Below, piece after piece: positions 63,301-64,000 of a DNA stretch of 64,000 bases. The stretch comes from Sclerodactyla briareus (taxonomy: Eukaryota; Echinodermata; Holothuroidea; Dendrochirotida; Sclerodactylidae). The stretch is from positions 310,001-374,000 of the forward strand of contig JAODTK010000334.1 of the NCBI GenBank assembly GCA_026419785.1, written 5' to 3'. Position numbers and translations under genes: made by a program. Positions within the stretch are counted from its first letter, which is position 1. Each line of letters begins with the position of its first letter. The notes beneath the pieces were generated by a model. It was not told the DNA's origin. It saw only the letters and a program-made list of their open reading frames with translations, and ran no database searches.

Positions 63301-63741
63301 AAAAGAGGTTCAGGTCGTCCCATTTGTAGGTTAGATTGCAGTAGCACAGCTTCAACTAGATAGGCTTCCTTTTTGGATGGCTTAGAGAGAGTGTTCCGAA
63401 GACCCCTCTCAACAGAGCGTTACTATTTGAAGACCTCAGAATAAATCTCCGCATTCACATTTCCCTTTTCTGGCTTTTGCAGTATGTTCTTCCAGCCAAA
63501 TTACCTCCTTCTACCTCAACACCAAGACAGTACATCTGAGGTGGGCATCGGGAACCGTAACGGTGGACTTCCTACCATTCTACCTCGGCAAATTCACCTG
63601 TTCTGTCCTGATCGTCAGTGCAGGAAGTCGGGGAGTTTCTGTACAACCTCGAGGCAACCTCACTGCTCCCAGTACCTTCCCCCCTCCCATATGTGCCGAG
63701 CAAGCACAGCATGAGGATAAACACGGTACCCTCCGTCCAAG
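15191..63741 (+). CDS. CFAP47: Cilia- and flagella-associated protein 47, N-terminal through post-CH region (locus span, continues right)
   Basis: About 31 plus-strand exons with GT..AG boundaries follow the order of vertebrate CFAP47 (about 3,190 residues in human). The N-terminal 'DGDISGV' exon comes first, then a long series of ASH/MSP-like Ig folds ('VEFCTDKSE', 'FGCTYYGSDRTEPVILFNNS', 'ITVSP'-type strands). The CH domain ('RWVVNFDYDLLDGLVLGALL') follows, then post-CH ASH domains ('KSESPCYQL', 'FLPFYLGKFTCSVLIVS'). CFAP47 is needed for sperm flagella and motile cilia and is thought to sit at the central apparatus. Several exons are fully in frame, but most carry one to three single-base shifts with conserved protein on both sides. 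One expected CH exon is missing after the 147-bp array. The remaining C-terminal exons lie beyond the right edge. Confidence 0.95.
15509..16035. repeat. Self-complementary minisatellite (long imperfect hairpin)
   Basis: The left arm (15509-15785) has tandem 'gatgttcccagggtccg'-like units and two 'gttccccgttttcgttata'-like stretches. The right arm (about 15850-16035) carries the complementary sequence ('aacaaaaacggggaacatcg', 'ccatgggaacgtcag', 'accctgggaaca'). It lies in CFAP47 intron 1 and resembles a foldback/MITE-type element. Confidence 0.75.
16036..17184. other. CFAP47 intron 1, middle
   Basis: No exon, RNA gene or clear repeat recognised. Confidence 0.5.
17185..17650 (-). mobile_element. 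Non-LTR retrotransposon 3' fragment
   Basis: On the minus strand, shifted frames give 'CAFTIATPSL', an 'NALPTA'-type segment and 'LPFFF', the usual C-terminus of LINE ORF2 ('AP.LWNSLP....F...LKT.LF'). Then comes 'gcgctatataaatgagtg' and an (ATT)n tail at the low-coordinate end. It is a degraded, 5'-truncated copy. Confidence 0.65.
17758..17911 (+). CDS. CFAP47: CFAP47 exon 2
   Basis: Acceptor 'tttctatag', donor 'gtaagt'. It reads 'FQVIVDNPSKPIAPGLEVNA', 'TVEFCTDKSERLAG', then after a frameshift 'RIILQVDEDVIEIPLCA'. This is the first ASH-like domain ('KPIAPGLEV...VE', '..IPL'). Confidence 0.95.
18274..21400 (-). mobile_element. Nearly complete non-LTR retrotransposon ORF2 (endonuclease + RT), degraded
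   Basis: Minus-strand segments occur in correct order with many frameshifts. They are an N-terminal endonuclease-like 'FLEGLNTEFD' region (about 21.2-21.3 kb), 'CYRNPKGNVHF' (about 20.95 kb), 'LSDHCQF' (about 20.7 kb), RT 'FDFQFGFHKGHSTGHALVE' (about 19.65 kb), 'TMGVPQGSFLGPL' (about 19.4 kb) and C-terminal 'DGLPNVIKM' (about 18.53 kb). The 3' end is a short (TTGAA)n tail at 18274-18300. It is inactive and sits in CFAP47 intron 2, antisense to the gene. Clade (CR1/L2/Jockey-like) not resolved. Confidence 0.85.
21573..21775 (+). CDS. CFAP47: CFAP47 exon 3
   Basis: Acceptor 'ctcccctgcag', donor 'gtatgt'. Segments in shifting frames are 'YSPQPLLELEGPV', 'DFGDVVKNS', 'VYPKEVTVV', 'HGSLPGSFTI' and 'GKAPMTILPTKGLFETKHS'. 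Together they form an ASH domain ('FG.VV.NS....E....NHGS.PG.F'). About four small indels. Confidence 0.9.
21776..22913. other. CFAP47 intron 3
   Basis: It contains two short LINE/SINE-type tail fragments with 'atttatatagc...gcgctttaca' character (about 22360-22440 and 22660-22720). No exon seen. Confidence 0.45.
22914..22962 (+). CDS. CFAP47: CFAP47 exon 4 (short)
   Basis: Acceptor 'atgctcttag' precedes 'VEFVTNHAGILEER', which fits the strand after the exon 3 ASH segment. The donor at about 22963 ('gtatca') is weak, so the 3' boundary is uncertain. Confidence 0.65.
23463..24366 (+). mobile_element. Non-autonomous piggyBac-type DNA transposon with TTAA target sites
   Basis: Perfect 12-bp terminal inverted repeats CCCTTTCGCTAC (23463-23474) and GTAGCGAAAGGG (24355-24366) are each flanked by TTAA (23459-23462 and 24367-24370). 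That is the canonical piggyBac target duplication. A subterminal palindrome with 9-bp arms lies at 23477-23497 ('atacgcccg' / 'cgggcgtat'). The 904-bp element keeps only the N-terminal end of a transposase reading frame. Confidence 0.9.
23679..23910 (+). pseudogene. Truncated piggyBac-like transposase N-terminus
   Basis: ATG at 23679 gives 'MASTSRKTNKHHNSDFSS', ending in a stop at 23772-23774. One base out of frame the sequence continues as an acidic stretch 'DEDIDLGEDIEDVKYHGE', 'SDEYDSEDK'. Acidic serine/glutamate-rich N-termini are typical of piggyBac transposases. The DDD catalytic core and the Cys-rich C-terminal domain are absent. Confidence 0.6.
24371..24721. other. CFAP47 intron 4, distal part
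   Basis: No feature recognised between the piggyBac element and exon 5. Confidence 0.5.
24722..25000 (+). CDS. CFAP47: CFAP47 exon 5
   Basis: Acceptor 'ctgttcatag'. The conserved part reads 'GVEIRAAVVDQSLQLLSPKD', 'EPIHCIRFGCTYYGSDRTEP', 'VILFNNSP', then 'NFVTVLNEEAEGMG' after a shift. This is an ASH strand pattern ('I.FG..Y.G......V.L.NNSP'). A poly-G run at about 24996-25002 obscures the donor, so the end is approximate. Confidence 0.88.
25001..27149. other. CFAP47 intron 5
   Basis: It holds a SINE at 26645-26870 and an AT-rich remainder. A stretch at 26335-26640 resembles a dispersed repeat by eye but no termini were found. No further exon. Confidence 0.45.
26645..26870 (+). mobile_element. 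tRNA-derived SINE, degraded
   Basis: 'tgtggttggcacaatttgtgg' (A-box region) and 'gagtttgagtcctggtcgg' (B-box region) are separated by about 40 bp. A non-tRNA body 'gctgccttctcgctgggcg' follows. It lies in CFAP47 intron 5. Confidence 0.55.
27150..27453 (+). CDS. CFAP47: CFAP47 exon 6
   Basis: Acceptor 'ttacctctag', donor 'gtgaga'. It reads 'MATKDMQVAARDCSNPLTSL', 'ALPSQGVLQPNERVTVFFRF', 'SPRYKQQHPG', then via a shift 'RQDYA' and 'LFMNITTVGSSSGT'. The motif 'P.QG.L.P.E...V.F.FSP' is a classic ASH strand pair. One indel lies in the C-rich stretch near 27360. Confidence 0.95.
27454..28273. other. CFAP47 intron 6
   Basis: Nothing recognised. Confidence 0.5.
28274..28714 (+). CDS. CFAP47: CFAP47 exon 7
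   Basis: Acceptor 'ctttttttctag'-type. Segments are 'HFKVEVFALTGDALPSFE', a shifted 'TSFHFDECPQSARHVDMFAG', 'LGDGENNDSRSC' and then 'PMAPVAIHPPSGRLKPGES', 'LMISFKPNQYGNFRLLQQMV', 'VLGPVATHKG', 'ILLTGQGVAT'. Two ASH half-domains. The donor is uncertain (possibly 'gtttga' at 28715). Confidence 0.9.
28715..29344. other. CFAP47 intron 7
   Basis: No supported feature. Some AT-rich sequence near 28.9-29.2 kb could be old transposon but no diagnostic motif was found. Confidence 0.4.
29345..29566 (+). CDS. CFAP47: CFAP47 exon 8
   Basis: Acceptor 'tttctctccag', donor 'gtgagt'. It reads 'VEVKVDEMRAYRPV', then in other frames 'SKDDQ', 'YPNDRARSVRPSYRREQYK'. This fits the linker 'PNDRA.S.R......' of CFAP47. 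An in-frame stop after 'YRPV' is removed by a one-base shift. Confidence 0.82.
30140..30420 (+). mobile_element. LINE-like C-terminal fragment
   Basis: It reads 'RLGWVGHVNRMDGRMMGRMV', resembling the 'RL.W.GHV.RM' signature after the RT domain of some non-LTR elements. Short and degraded. Confidence 0.5.
30928..31092 (+). CDS. CFAP47: CFAP47 exon 9 (probable)
   Basis: Acceptor 'tctccatag', donor 'gtaagtcc'. The clean part reads 'DYEEMKTIQDHKDKKFTKKE', 'KLTCRESRAKRSCKNSL'. It is lysine-rich and helical, as expected for the charged linker after exon 8. The first 50 bp are frame-ambiguous. Assignment rests on position, splice sites and composition. Confidence 0.65.
31093..33973. other. CFAP47 intron 9
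   Basis: It includes repeat-like G/C-rich blocks at 31545-31690, 32330-32640 and 33410-33500. The last carries a palindrome with 8-bp arms at 33477-33493 ('gggggatg'/'catccccc'). These look like parts of dispersed elements. A 90-codon minus frame at 31771-32043 with one hydrophobic segment has no other support. Confidence 0.45.
33974..34075 (+). CDS. CFAP47: CFAP47 exon 10
   Basis: Acceptor 'gttcccag', donor 'gtaagc'. It reads 'EFTELNNNTDIGMKPALD', then after one base 'DHPNYHQERPTLPEL'. Hydrophilic linker consistent with the region between ASH clusters. One apparent indel. Confidence 0.72.
34100..34970 (+). mobile_element. Cluster of LINE ORF2 C-terminal stubs
   Basis: Three segments carry the conserved C-terminal LINE motif in different frames. 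They are 'MIDEWKSPPADLL' (about 34.15 kb), 'NNLPLDVRSALSV'-like followed by 'KNHLKTHLFDT' (about 34.73-34.81 kb) and 'VINEW.SLPADIV' (about 34.86-34.9 kb). Two of the stubs, about 715 bp apart, share flanking sequence, suggesting duplicate insertions of one family. Confidence 0.6.
34971..35289. other. CFAP47 intron 10, distal part
   Basis: Nothing recognised. Confidence 0.45.
35290..35472 (+). CDS. CFAP47: CFAP47 exon 11
   Basis: Acceptor 'gtcacacag', donor 'gtcatt' (weak). It reads 'PENTNRMLRLTRILRQREKQ', 'ARVRPAAADLNAVPYDRC', then one frame over 'EKADCKRRLTPESYIRSL'. The 'LTP..I...' end matches the strand that opens the next ASH domain in CFAP47. The stop after 'YDRC' is an apparent one-base indel. 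Confidence 0.82.
35473..36938. other. CFAP47 intron 11
   Basis: No exon. A 117-codon open frame (36078-36431) shows no domain. Confidence 0.45.
36939..37046 (+). CDS. CFAP47: CFAP47 exon 12
   Basis: Acceptor 'gttgtttag', donor 'gtaata'. It reads 'KPPVDFGEWWPQSSSTQTV', then shifted 'NNCLTAFTIIFMVVHE'. It fits an ASH start ('.DFG.V...S....LNI.N.L'). Confidence 0.78.
37047..37952. other. CFAP47 intron 12
   Basis: Nothing recognised. Confidence 0.5.
37953..38064 (+). CDS. CFAP47: CFAP47 exon 13 (intact frame)
   Basis: Acceptor 'tcccccatcag', donor 'gtgacc'. It reads without interruption 'IDSKELRQSSPLSQVVPPNT', 'KAQLPLVFESNTKGNFK', matching the ASH strands 'EL..S...S.V..P.......VF.S...G.F'. Confidence 0.93.
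38406..38712 (+). mobile_element. MITE-like element with CAGGGTTC termini
   Basis: It begins 'cagggttcccgc' and ends 'gcaagaaccctg', an imperfect 12-bp terminal inverted repeat starting CAGGG as in hAT-type elements. The body is built of repeated 'gtcatgga' units ('aaaagtcatggaattc', 'ggaaaggtcatggaag', 'gagaagtcatgggaa'). No clear target duplication was found. Confidence 0.7.
38713..39301. other. CFAP47 intron 13, distal part
   Basis: Nothing recognised. Confidence 0.45.
39302..39435 (+). CDS. CFAP47: CFAP47 exon 14 (intact frame)
   Basis: Acceptor 'ttcctcaccag', donor 'gtaaag'. It reads 'NVTYTVNGHHKDHIVVCADV', 'VRVALELSSESILLAPTPGL', 'PADAG'. It closes one ASH domain and opens the next ('L.LS.....L.P'). 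Confidence 0.93.
39436..40100. other. CFAP47 intron 14
   Basis: Nothing recognised. Confidence 0.5.
40101..40211 (+). CDS. CFAP47: CFAP47 exon 15 (intact frame)
   Basis: Acceptor 'tttcctgttag', donor 'gtaata'. It reads 'LRGVVTLKNKRNYPAEFTWQ', 'PILSERGTAFSIRPATG'. The pattern 'G.V.L.N......FTWQP.....G.AFSI.P' is highly specific for this part of CFAP47. Confidence 0.96.
40212..40977. other. CFAP47 intron 15
   Basis: Nothing recognised. Confidence 0.5.
40978..41120 (+). CDS. CFAP47: CFAP47 exon 16
   Basis: Acceptor 'cccccacgtag', donor 'gtgagt'. Conserved segments in three frames are 'VVFTPRSSSTPLEG', 'GEFLVQVKRG' and 'FDRLRCRAD'. They continue the exon 15 ASH domain ('G.V.....L.C.V.......P.EGEF...V..G....L.C.A'). 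Confidence 0.9.
41265..42645 (+). mobile_element. Non-LTR retrotransposon 3' half with poly-A tail, degraded
   Basis: It reads RT segments 'ISSKAFDQCLARRTILAKLN', 'LLTSLTGLQFFYRSL', 'VLSPRLRINAGVF', later 'LNILGMEISNNLSL', 'LNSSRKLGFLFRTRILHL', 'SSLTVLDRIHRKSIRLI'. C-terminal segments with 'LPRNRTEHMLALFPHSRAWN' follow, ending in poly-A runs at 42611-42641. The order RT palm, thumb, C-terminal 'W..LP' region is typical of CR1/Jockey-group LINEs. Frameshifts and stops make it inactive. It sits in CFAP47 intron 16, sense orientation. Confidence 0.85.
42660..43800 (-). mobile_element. Second LINE fragment, opposite strand, degraded
   Basis: Minus-strand segments are 'LGFIRRYLHN', 'RPVCIMSFLS' and 'LEMVQRKVARFVSQSLSS', the region after the RT catalytic core in many non-LTR elements ('LGFLRRN.....RP.LEYASSVWDP....IE.VQR.AARFV'). 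It is a different family from its plus-strand neighbour and is arranged tail-to-tail with it. Confidence 0.75.
43801..44071. other. CFAP47 intron 16, distal part
   Basis: Nothing recognised. Confidence 0.45.
44072..44193 (+). CDS. CFAP47: CFAP47 exon 17
   Basis: Acceptor 'ctccatctag', donor 'gtacag'. It reads 'LGPTQVMFMERRVLFG', then shifted 'VPLHLTTTKTALLHNHSQNH', 'AFFQ'. ASH pattern 'L....V......LFG..PL.L.T...A.L.N...NHA.F'. Confidence 0.92.
44194..45155. other. CFAP47 intron 17
   Basis: It contains a diverged direct duplication at about 44224-44285 and 44468-44530 ('tgttactcatacaaatgtaa' / 'tgttactcatacagatgtga'), 245 bp apart. A 137-codon minus frame (44671-45084) has no domain. The 'ttgcag'-rich stretch 44.68-44.96 kb was not identified. 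Confidence 0.45.
45156..45364 (+). CDS. CFAP47: CFAP47 exon 18
   Basis: Acceptor 'cctatttacag', donor 'gtgggt'. It reads 'IVDPNPF', 'LTVSPVQ', 'LTPSAVMKFDTRLEVDIRGW', 'RIIELRMGGTVEPPAVDIDV'. The second half is uninterrupted and very close to CFAP47 ('KFDTR..V.IR....I.LR.GG.VE...V.I'). The first half has about three indels. Confidence 0.95.
45562..45640 (+). mobile_element. tRNA-derived SINE head
   Basis: 'ggcggattagctcagtcgg' followed by 'tagagctctgacttaagatc' and 'gaatttgaatcc' gives tRNA-like A and B boxes and an anticodon-arm-like region. The B box is degenerate and arm pairing is poor, so this is a SINE relic in CFAP47 intron 18 and not a tRNA gene. Confidence 0.6.
45809..46048. mobile_element. 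Short element with perfect 14-bp terminal inverted repeats
   Basis: CAAGGTGAGTCATT (45809-45822) is exactly inverted as AATGACTCACCTTG (46035-46048), enclosing 240 bp. The interior repeats 'gtcactgaactgagggg' and 'gactgaggggtgggtca'-like stretches. Size and termini fit a MITE; the superfamily is not determinable. Confidence 0.6.
46319..46469 (+). CDS. CFAP47: CFAP47 exon 19 (intact frame)
   Basis: Acceptor 'tccttattcag', donor 'gtaact'. It reads 'PSFQLGGVYCGSTVTVPFKM', 'ANKARTRAKVVFDLSRYQDF', 'TMKFDADVME'. ASH motif 'G..Y.G......P....NK...RA.V.FDL....DF.M'. Confidence 0.96.
46470..46989. other. CFAP47 intron 19
   Basis: Nothing recognised. Confidence 0.5.
46990..47697 (+). repeat. 354-bp direct tandem duplication of an intron end plus exon 20 start
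   Basis: 46990-47343 and 47344-47697 are near-identical. Both start 'tgatatgtacgcttgtaaaa' and end 'gtcgtggcaacagctct'. Differences cluster in the last third as one-base indels and a few substitutions ('gagctccggcac' / 'gagcatccagcac'; 'catcctcgccgaaagc' / 'catctcgccgaagc'), plus a one-base indel at 'ccaggtagc' / 'ccagggtagc'. Confidence 0.9.
47068..47343 (+). pseudogene. Duplicated partial copy of CFAP47 exon 20
   Basis: It has the same acceptor 'ttctacttcag' as the downstream copy and reads 'VASYDFVIPVSINQTEAPTP' in one frame. It stops abruptly at the 354-bp duplication boundary, without a donor. It is redundant with 47422-47697. Confidence 0.8.
47422..47996 (+). CDS. CFAP47: CFAP47 exon 20
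   Basis: Acceptor 'ttctacttcag', donor 'gtaagt'. It reads 'LKSWLQFSPTEVASYDFVIP', a proline-rich linker, 'HIISPKPVIVSVATPKRRVV', 'ATALRQSLEVSHHSLEFALP', 'SGYLDLGLADNNGQSKGTLF', 'INNSAKTLEWSLDTQ' and 'LEPGETYNLAVKFCPS'. It spans the end of one ASH domain, a Pro/Thr-rich hinge and a whole further ASH domain. One shift lies near 47615-47640. Confidence 0.95.
47997..49024. other. CFAP47 intron 20
   Basis: Nothing recognised. Confidence 0.5.
49025..49223 (+). CDS. CFAP47: CFAP47 exon 21 (intact frame)
   Basis: Acceptor 'catactcatag', donor 'gtgagt'. It reads 'TPGEYSAKVPIILNGNKERP', 'YQLSLAVWGAALTELTFDPL', 'AVVMTPVPLSTCTSTDLTIQ', 'AHGFTR'. Signature 'PG.Y.A..P..LN.N...P...L...G.......FDP.....TPVPL'. 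Confidence 0.96.
49224..49886. other. CFAP47 intron 21
   Basis: Nothing recognised apart from a G-rich stretch at about 49738-49762. Confidence 0.45.
49887..50109 (+). CDS. CFAP47: CFAP47 exon 22 (intact frame)
   Basis: Acceptor 'ataatgacag', donor 'gtacac'. It reads 'SVIDIEIPEVEASDGSRLTV', 'LDVMFPEGQVVDPHQDKADR', 'EDRLLLLCQINFSSPKPVSF', 'TKHLKFMDRQWKQ'. ASH pattern '.V.FPEG.........L...I.F.S.KP.SF...L.F.D'. Confidence 0.96.
50410..50730 (+). mobile_element. LINE ORF2 C-terminal stub
   Basis: It reads 'KFYGDCSFASAAPKLG', 'SVRLGPTVATFKSRLKTFLC' and 'RHFLSDE', matching the universal '..G...F..AAP.LWN.LP..VR...TV..FKS.LKT.LF' end of non-LTR ORF2. It lies in CFAP47 intron 22, sense orientation. 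Confidence 0.7.
50767..51034 (+). CDS. CFAP47: CFAP47 exon 23
   Basis: Acceptor 'cttgtcccccag', donor 'gtgact'. It reads 'FSIPVTATADNCLLTAIP', then shifted 'GGGEAVIMPLEVSPRPPTHS', 'SSTSSRFGLPR'. The opening 'FS.PVTATA.NC.LT..P' is diagnostic; the Ser/Pro-rich tail is a linker. Confidence 0.93.
51580..52130 (+). mobile_element. LINE 3' end with (TTA)n tail
   Basis: It reads shifted 'RNAVSLAKFKKKLLKTYLF' (about 51.72-51.78 kb), then a 3' UTR ending 'taagcgcttagaggcctctt', 'gcgctatattaag' and (TTA)n to about 52124. The 5' neighbour at about 51590-51640 is an inverted-type tail fragment ('acatttatatagtcc'). Confidence 0.65.
52131..52759. other. CFAP47 intron 23, distal part
   Basis: It holds a minus-strand SINE at 52560-52720. 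The preceding 52.35-52.55 kb stretch was examined as a possible exon and not accepted. Confidence 0.4.
52560..52720 (-). mobile_element. tRNA-derived SINE (minus strand)
   Basis: On the minus strand 'tggcagagtggcatcag' (A box) and 'gggttcgaattcc' (B box) lie about 45 bp apart, with a non-tRNA body after 'gtcaccgg'. Leu/Ser-tRNA-like head without a good cloverleaf. Confidence 0.6.
52760..53000 (+). CDS. CFAP47: CFAP47 exon 24
   Basis: Acceptor 'cctcccatccag', donor 'gttagt'. The clear part is 'FPDEETEEGIFHQEVLAAVQ', 'RWITLHGWPGGPFPVLVPEG'. It matches the '.LFP........E.VL.A...W..L.GWP.GP......P' block upstream of the CH domain. The first third is frame-uncertain. Confidence 0.92.
53183..53425 (+). 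mobile_element. tRNA-derived SINE
   Basis: 'ttggcccggtgataatgc' and 'gtgtgggttcggatcccag' (near-perfect B box), then a 240-bp body. CFAP47 intron 24. Confidence 0.6.
53480..53705 (-). mobile_element. tRNA-derived SINE (minus strand)
   Basis: The minus strand shows 'tcaattagagctccgg' and 'gggagtttgaatcctgc' (B box), then a body with 'gggacctgtggggaac', which resembles the 8.49-kb SINE body. Confidence 0.55.
53956..54183 (+). CDS. CFAP47: CFAP47 exon 25
   Basis: Acceptor 'tttcattcag', donor 'gtgggt'. Segments are 'KGSAADAAQNKSSKSP', 'KSYTKTIYEPSFPPQW' and 'PTERVRQLHWQHTTMMTFLR'. They match '..KTIYD.L.HLSG', '..R..QLH.QH...L.FL' of CFAP47. About three indels. Its 3' end is repeated downstream (see the tandem array). 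Confidence 0.9.
54090..54640 (+). repeat. Four-copy tandem array of the exon 25 3' end, period about 148-155 bp
   Basis: 'gagagggtgaggcagctcc' plus the following 40 bp and the donor begin at 54131, 54279, 54428 and 54583 (spacings 148, 149, 155). Copies 1 and 2 are nearly identical, 3 has moderate and 4 strong divergence. Only the first is needed for the gene; the rest lie in intron 25. Confidence 0.9.
54641..55253. other. CFAP47 intron 25, distal part
   Basis: Nothing recognised. Confidence 0.45.
55254..55481 (+). CDS. CFAP47: CFAP47 exon 26 (intact frame)
   Basis: Acceptor 'catgggcccag', donor 'gtactt'. An uninterrupted 76 codons read 'GPSIAHIKPEFLFEPKDYHR', 'WVILQQGEEKEEKGLKADPS', 'LTSTLSAETEDTLLDGALFE', 'LVSKRAWTDLLLQTLK'. 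Signature '.PEFL.EP.DY.RW' plus 'F...SKRAWTD..LQ'. It has no ATG, so ORF listings that require one miss it. Confidence 0.97.
55622..55813 (+). CDS. CFAP47: CFAP47 exon 27
   Basis: Acceptor 'ttttcatatag', donor 'gtgagt'. It reads 'VLVLARLTPRQYKNLPAPGG', then shifted 'IYCVGERILLSWLNHHYEAQ', 'RHRIWENAEK'. It opens the CH domain ('SN.Y...E..LL.W.N..YE..R..IW'). Confidence 0.94.
55915..56690. repeat. Intronic tandem duplication, about 390-bp unit
   Basis: 55918-56300 and 56308-56690 align throughout. Both show 'gtagggagaggt.tcctgg', 'tggaatgaacaatatgcaaa', a C-rich run, 'cttatcacagatgtg.tcca' and a closing 'aaatttaaca' segment. Divergence is clearly above that of the 147-bp array, so it is older. 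Confidence 0.8.
56716..56930 (+). CDS. CFAP47: CFAP47 exon 28 (first part of CH domain; founder of the 147-bp array)
   Basis: Acceptor 'ttgttttcag', donor 'gtaagc'. An intact frame reads 'GVPASRWVVNFDYDLLDGLV', 'LGALLAAHVPFLTTSHLLGM', 'YTQPSTAEQCLHNALKVVTA', 'FRSIGLDYDIQ'. It matches 'P..RW.VNFD.DL.DGLV......A..PFL...HF..MYT.P...EQ.LHN......' of CFAP47. The calponin-homology fold classically binds actin or tubulin. Confidence 0.97.
56829..59825 (+). repeat. 147-bp x about 20.4 tandem array of exon 28 end plus intron start
   Basis: 'gggtatgtacaccc' occurs at 56831 and every 147 bp to 59771, giving 21 starts with no length change. Each full unit holds 102 bp of exon 28, the donor, 45 bp of downstream intron-like sequence, then re-entry into the exon at 'ctgggtatg'. 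All units stay in the exon frame, forming an open reading frame from 56706 to 59858 (49 codons per unit: 35 exon-derived plus 14 reading 'VSLMSMFCEFCRSS'). Two variants occur; units 2, 9, 14 and 16 are type B. The last unit ends mid-exon at 59825. An in-frame protein expansion, cryptic alternative exons or an assembly artefact are all possible. Confidence 0.95.
59826..60046. other. Sequence after the array; expected CH exon absent
   Basis: The frame leaves the repeat at 'ctctcaaa' and reaches a stop at 59856-59858. The exon expected here ('DPNP...' to '...LP.Y.PK', second half of the CH domain and the strand before exon 30) is not recognisable. Exon 30 begins at 60047. Confidence 0.7.
60047..60310 (+). 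CDS. CFAP47: CFAP47 exon 30 (post-CH ASH domain; exon 29 not found)
   Basis: Acceptor 'ttttctcacag', donor 'gtgagt'. It reads 'IQLSNQSSKP', then shifted 'LVYHAIVAGQDARDFVLPRG', 'DTITIPPKSKQDLTITFTSR', 'FLRPAHAVLVLVGRRAGAAT' and shifted 'LVFNLRALIDDVQPA'. Signature 'L.N.SSK.LVY.A...G.DA.DF.LP.GD...I.P.......FTSRFLRPA.A.L'. Two indels. Confidence 0.97.
60826..61185 (+). mobile_element. tRNA-derived SINE, nearly full length, (ATCATT)n tail
   Basis: A box 'tggcctaatgggttaaggcg' and perfect B box 'ggttcgagtcc' lie about 40 bp apart. The body contains 'ccttgagcaaggtgcttta' and 'tacccaggtgtaatgggtac', ending with 'atcattatcattatcatta'. It is the best-preserved SINE in the window and the reference for the 9.95-kb fragment. 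Confidence 0.8.
61186..62554. other. CFAP47 intron 30, distal part
   Basis: It includes a G-rich run (61608-61660) and the first copy of a pyrimidine-rich repeat (62205-62319). Exons 30 and 31 join directly by family comparison, so no exon is expected here. Confidence 0.55.
62205..62319 (+). repeat. Pyrimidine-rich direct repeat, copy 1
   Basis: It contains 'ctcccatcccctcctgccc', 'atcttatcctcccttccttg' and 'ctccctattgccccctg'. The same sequence recurs at 63883-64000 with only a few indels and substitutions. Confidence 0.85.
62555..62819 (+). CDS. CFAP47: CFAP47 exon 31
   Basis: Acceptor 'tctctcccacag', donor 'gtaagt'. It reads 'GLIKSESPCYQLATLDVEVS', 'NPFKEAGDFRVVLTETASLS', 'RNTSFQHIIEGEGPEE'. 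Signature 'I..ESPCYQ.....V.NPF..AGDF.V.L.E'. The linker at the end carries a stop at 62776-62778 removed by a shift. Confidence 0.96.
62820..63482. other. CFAP47 intron 31
   Basis: Nothing recognised. Confidence 0.5.
63483..63741 (+). CDS. CFAP47: CFAP47 exon 32
   Basis: Acceptor 'tggcttttgcag', donor 'gtaggt'. Segments in different frames are 'FYLNTKTVHLRWASGTVTV'-like, 'DFLPFYLGKFTCSVLIVSA', 'VGEFLYNLEATSLLPVPSPL', 'PYVPSKHSMRINTVPSVQG'. ASH signature '.LPF.L....C..L.......GEFLY..EA....P.P'. At least two indels. Confidence 0.95.
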
Positions 63742-63882
63742 GTAGGTCATGGATTGTCCAGGTGCAGTCCTCAAAACAATTGACTGTAGTCCAAATTCTC
63801 CAAATTTTGTGTGCATGATATGCAGGAAATTATAAATGAACTAAATTAGCAATGATTTTTTGAATGCCTTTTGAGTTAGGCT

Positions 63883-64000
63883 CCCCCACTCAGTTTTCGG
63901 TCAGTTTGTGTGGTCTCCCATCCCCTCCTGCCCATCTTATCCTCCCTTCCTTGGGTTTCTCCCGCTCCCTCCCCTGTCTTTCCCTCCCTATTGCCCCCTG
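63883..64000 (+). repeat. Pyrimidine-rich direct repeat, copy 2 (cut by window edge)
   Basis: Second copy of the 62205-62319 repeat, 1.68 kb downstream in CFAP47 intron 32. It runs off the window. Confidence 0.85.

Noticed and set aside
9128-63741. Both cilia genes as pseudogenes
   Set aside because: Canonical splice sites, several perfect exons and conserved residues on both sides of each shift favour assembly indels, though transcripts are needed to be certain.

Overview
The window is animal nuclear DNA with long introns, GT..AG exon boundaries and dense degraded transposons. It carries motile-cilia genes, tRNA-derived SINEs, many non-LTR retrotransposon 3' ends with 'tatatagcgc'/(TTA)n tails, and a piggyBac-type element. 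This suggests a marine invertebrate, most likely an echinoderm or another invertebrate deuterostome; that placement is a guess from repeat style and protein similarity. No bacterial features were seen.

Layout: (1) 126-307 (+) is a C-terminal exon resembling the end of a synaptotagmin-like (SYTL/Slp) C2B domain. (2) 308-9127 is repeat-bearing intergenic DNA. (3) 9128-14637 (-) holds five exons of DNAJB13, the radial-spoke J-domain protein; its last exon(s) were not found. (4) 14638-15190 is a compact 553-bp interval between the DNAJB13 and CFAP47 start codons. It is probably a shared bidirectional promoter and contains forkhead-like motifs and an X-box-like motif. (5) 15191-63741 (+) holds about 31 recognisable exons of CFAP47, the large ASH/Ig-like plus calponin-homology (CH) cilium protein. 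The gene continues beyond the right edge.

The introns contain a nearly complete LINE (18.27-21.4 kb, -), a piggyBac-type element with TTAA sites (23.46-24.37 kb), two tail-to-tail LINE fragments (41.3-43.8 kb), several LINE C-terminal stubs, SINEs and MITE-like elements.

The most unusual feature is at 56.83-59.83 kb. The first CH-domain exon of CFAP47, plus 45 bp of its downstream intron, is repeated about 21 times with an exact 147-bp period. The array stays in one open frame through every copy, has two sequence variants, and is followed by loss of the exon that should complete the CH domain. Two other exon-derived tandem duplications lie in the same gene: 354 bp x2 at 47.0-47.7 kb, and about 148-155 bp x4 at 54.1-54.6 kb.

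Most exons of both cilia genes carry single-base frameshifts while splice sites and residue conservation are intact. An indel-prone assembly is the simplest explanation, and it bears on how far the array can be trusted. DNAJB13 (radial spoke) and CFAP47 (axoneme, probably central apparatus) would plausibly be co-expressed in ciliated cells and sperm from the shared promoter.
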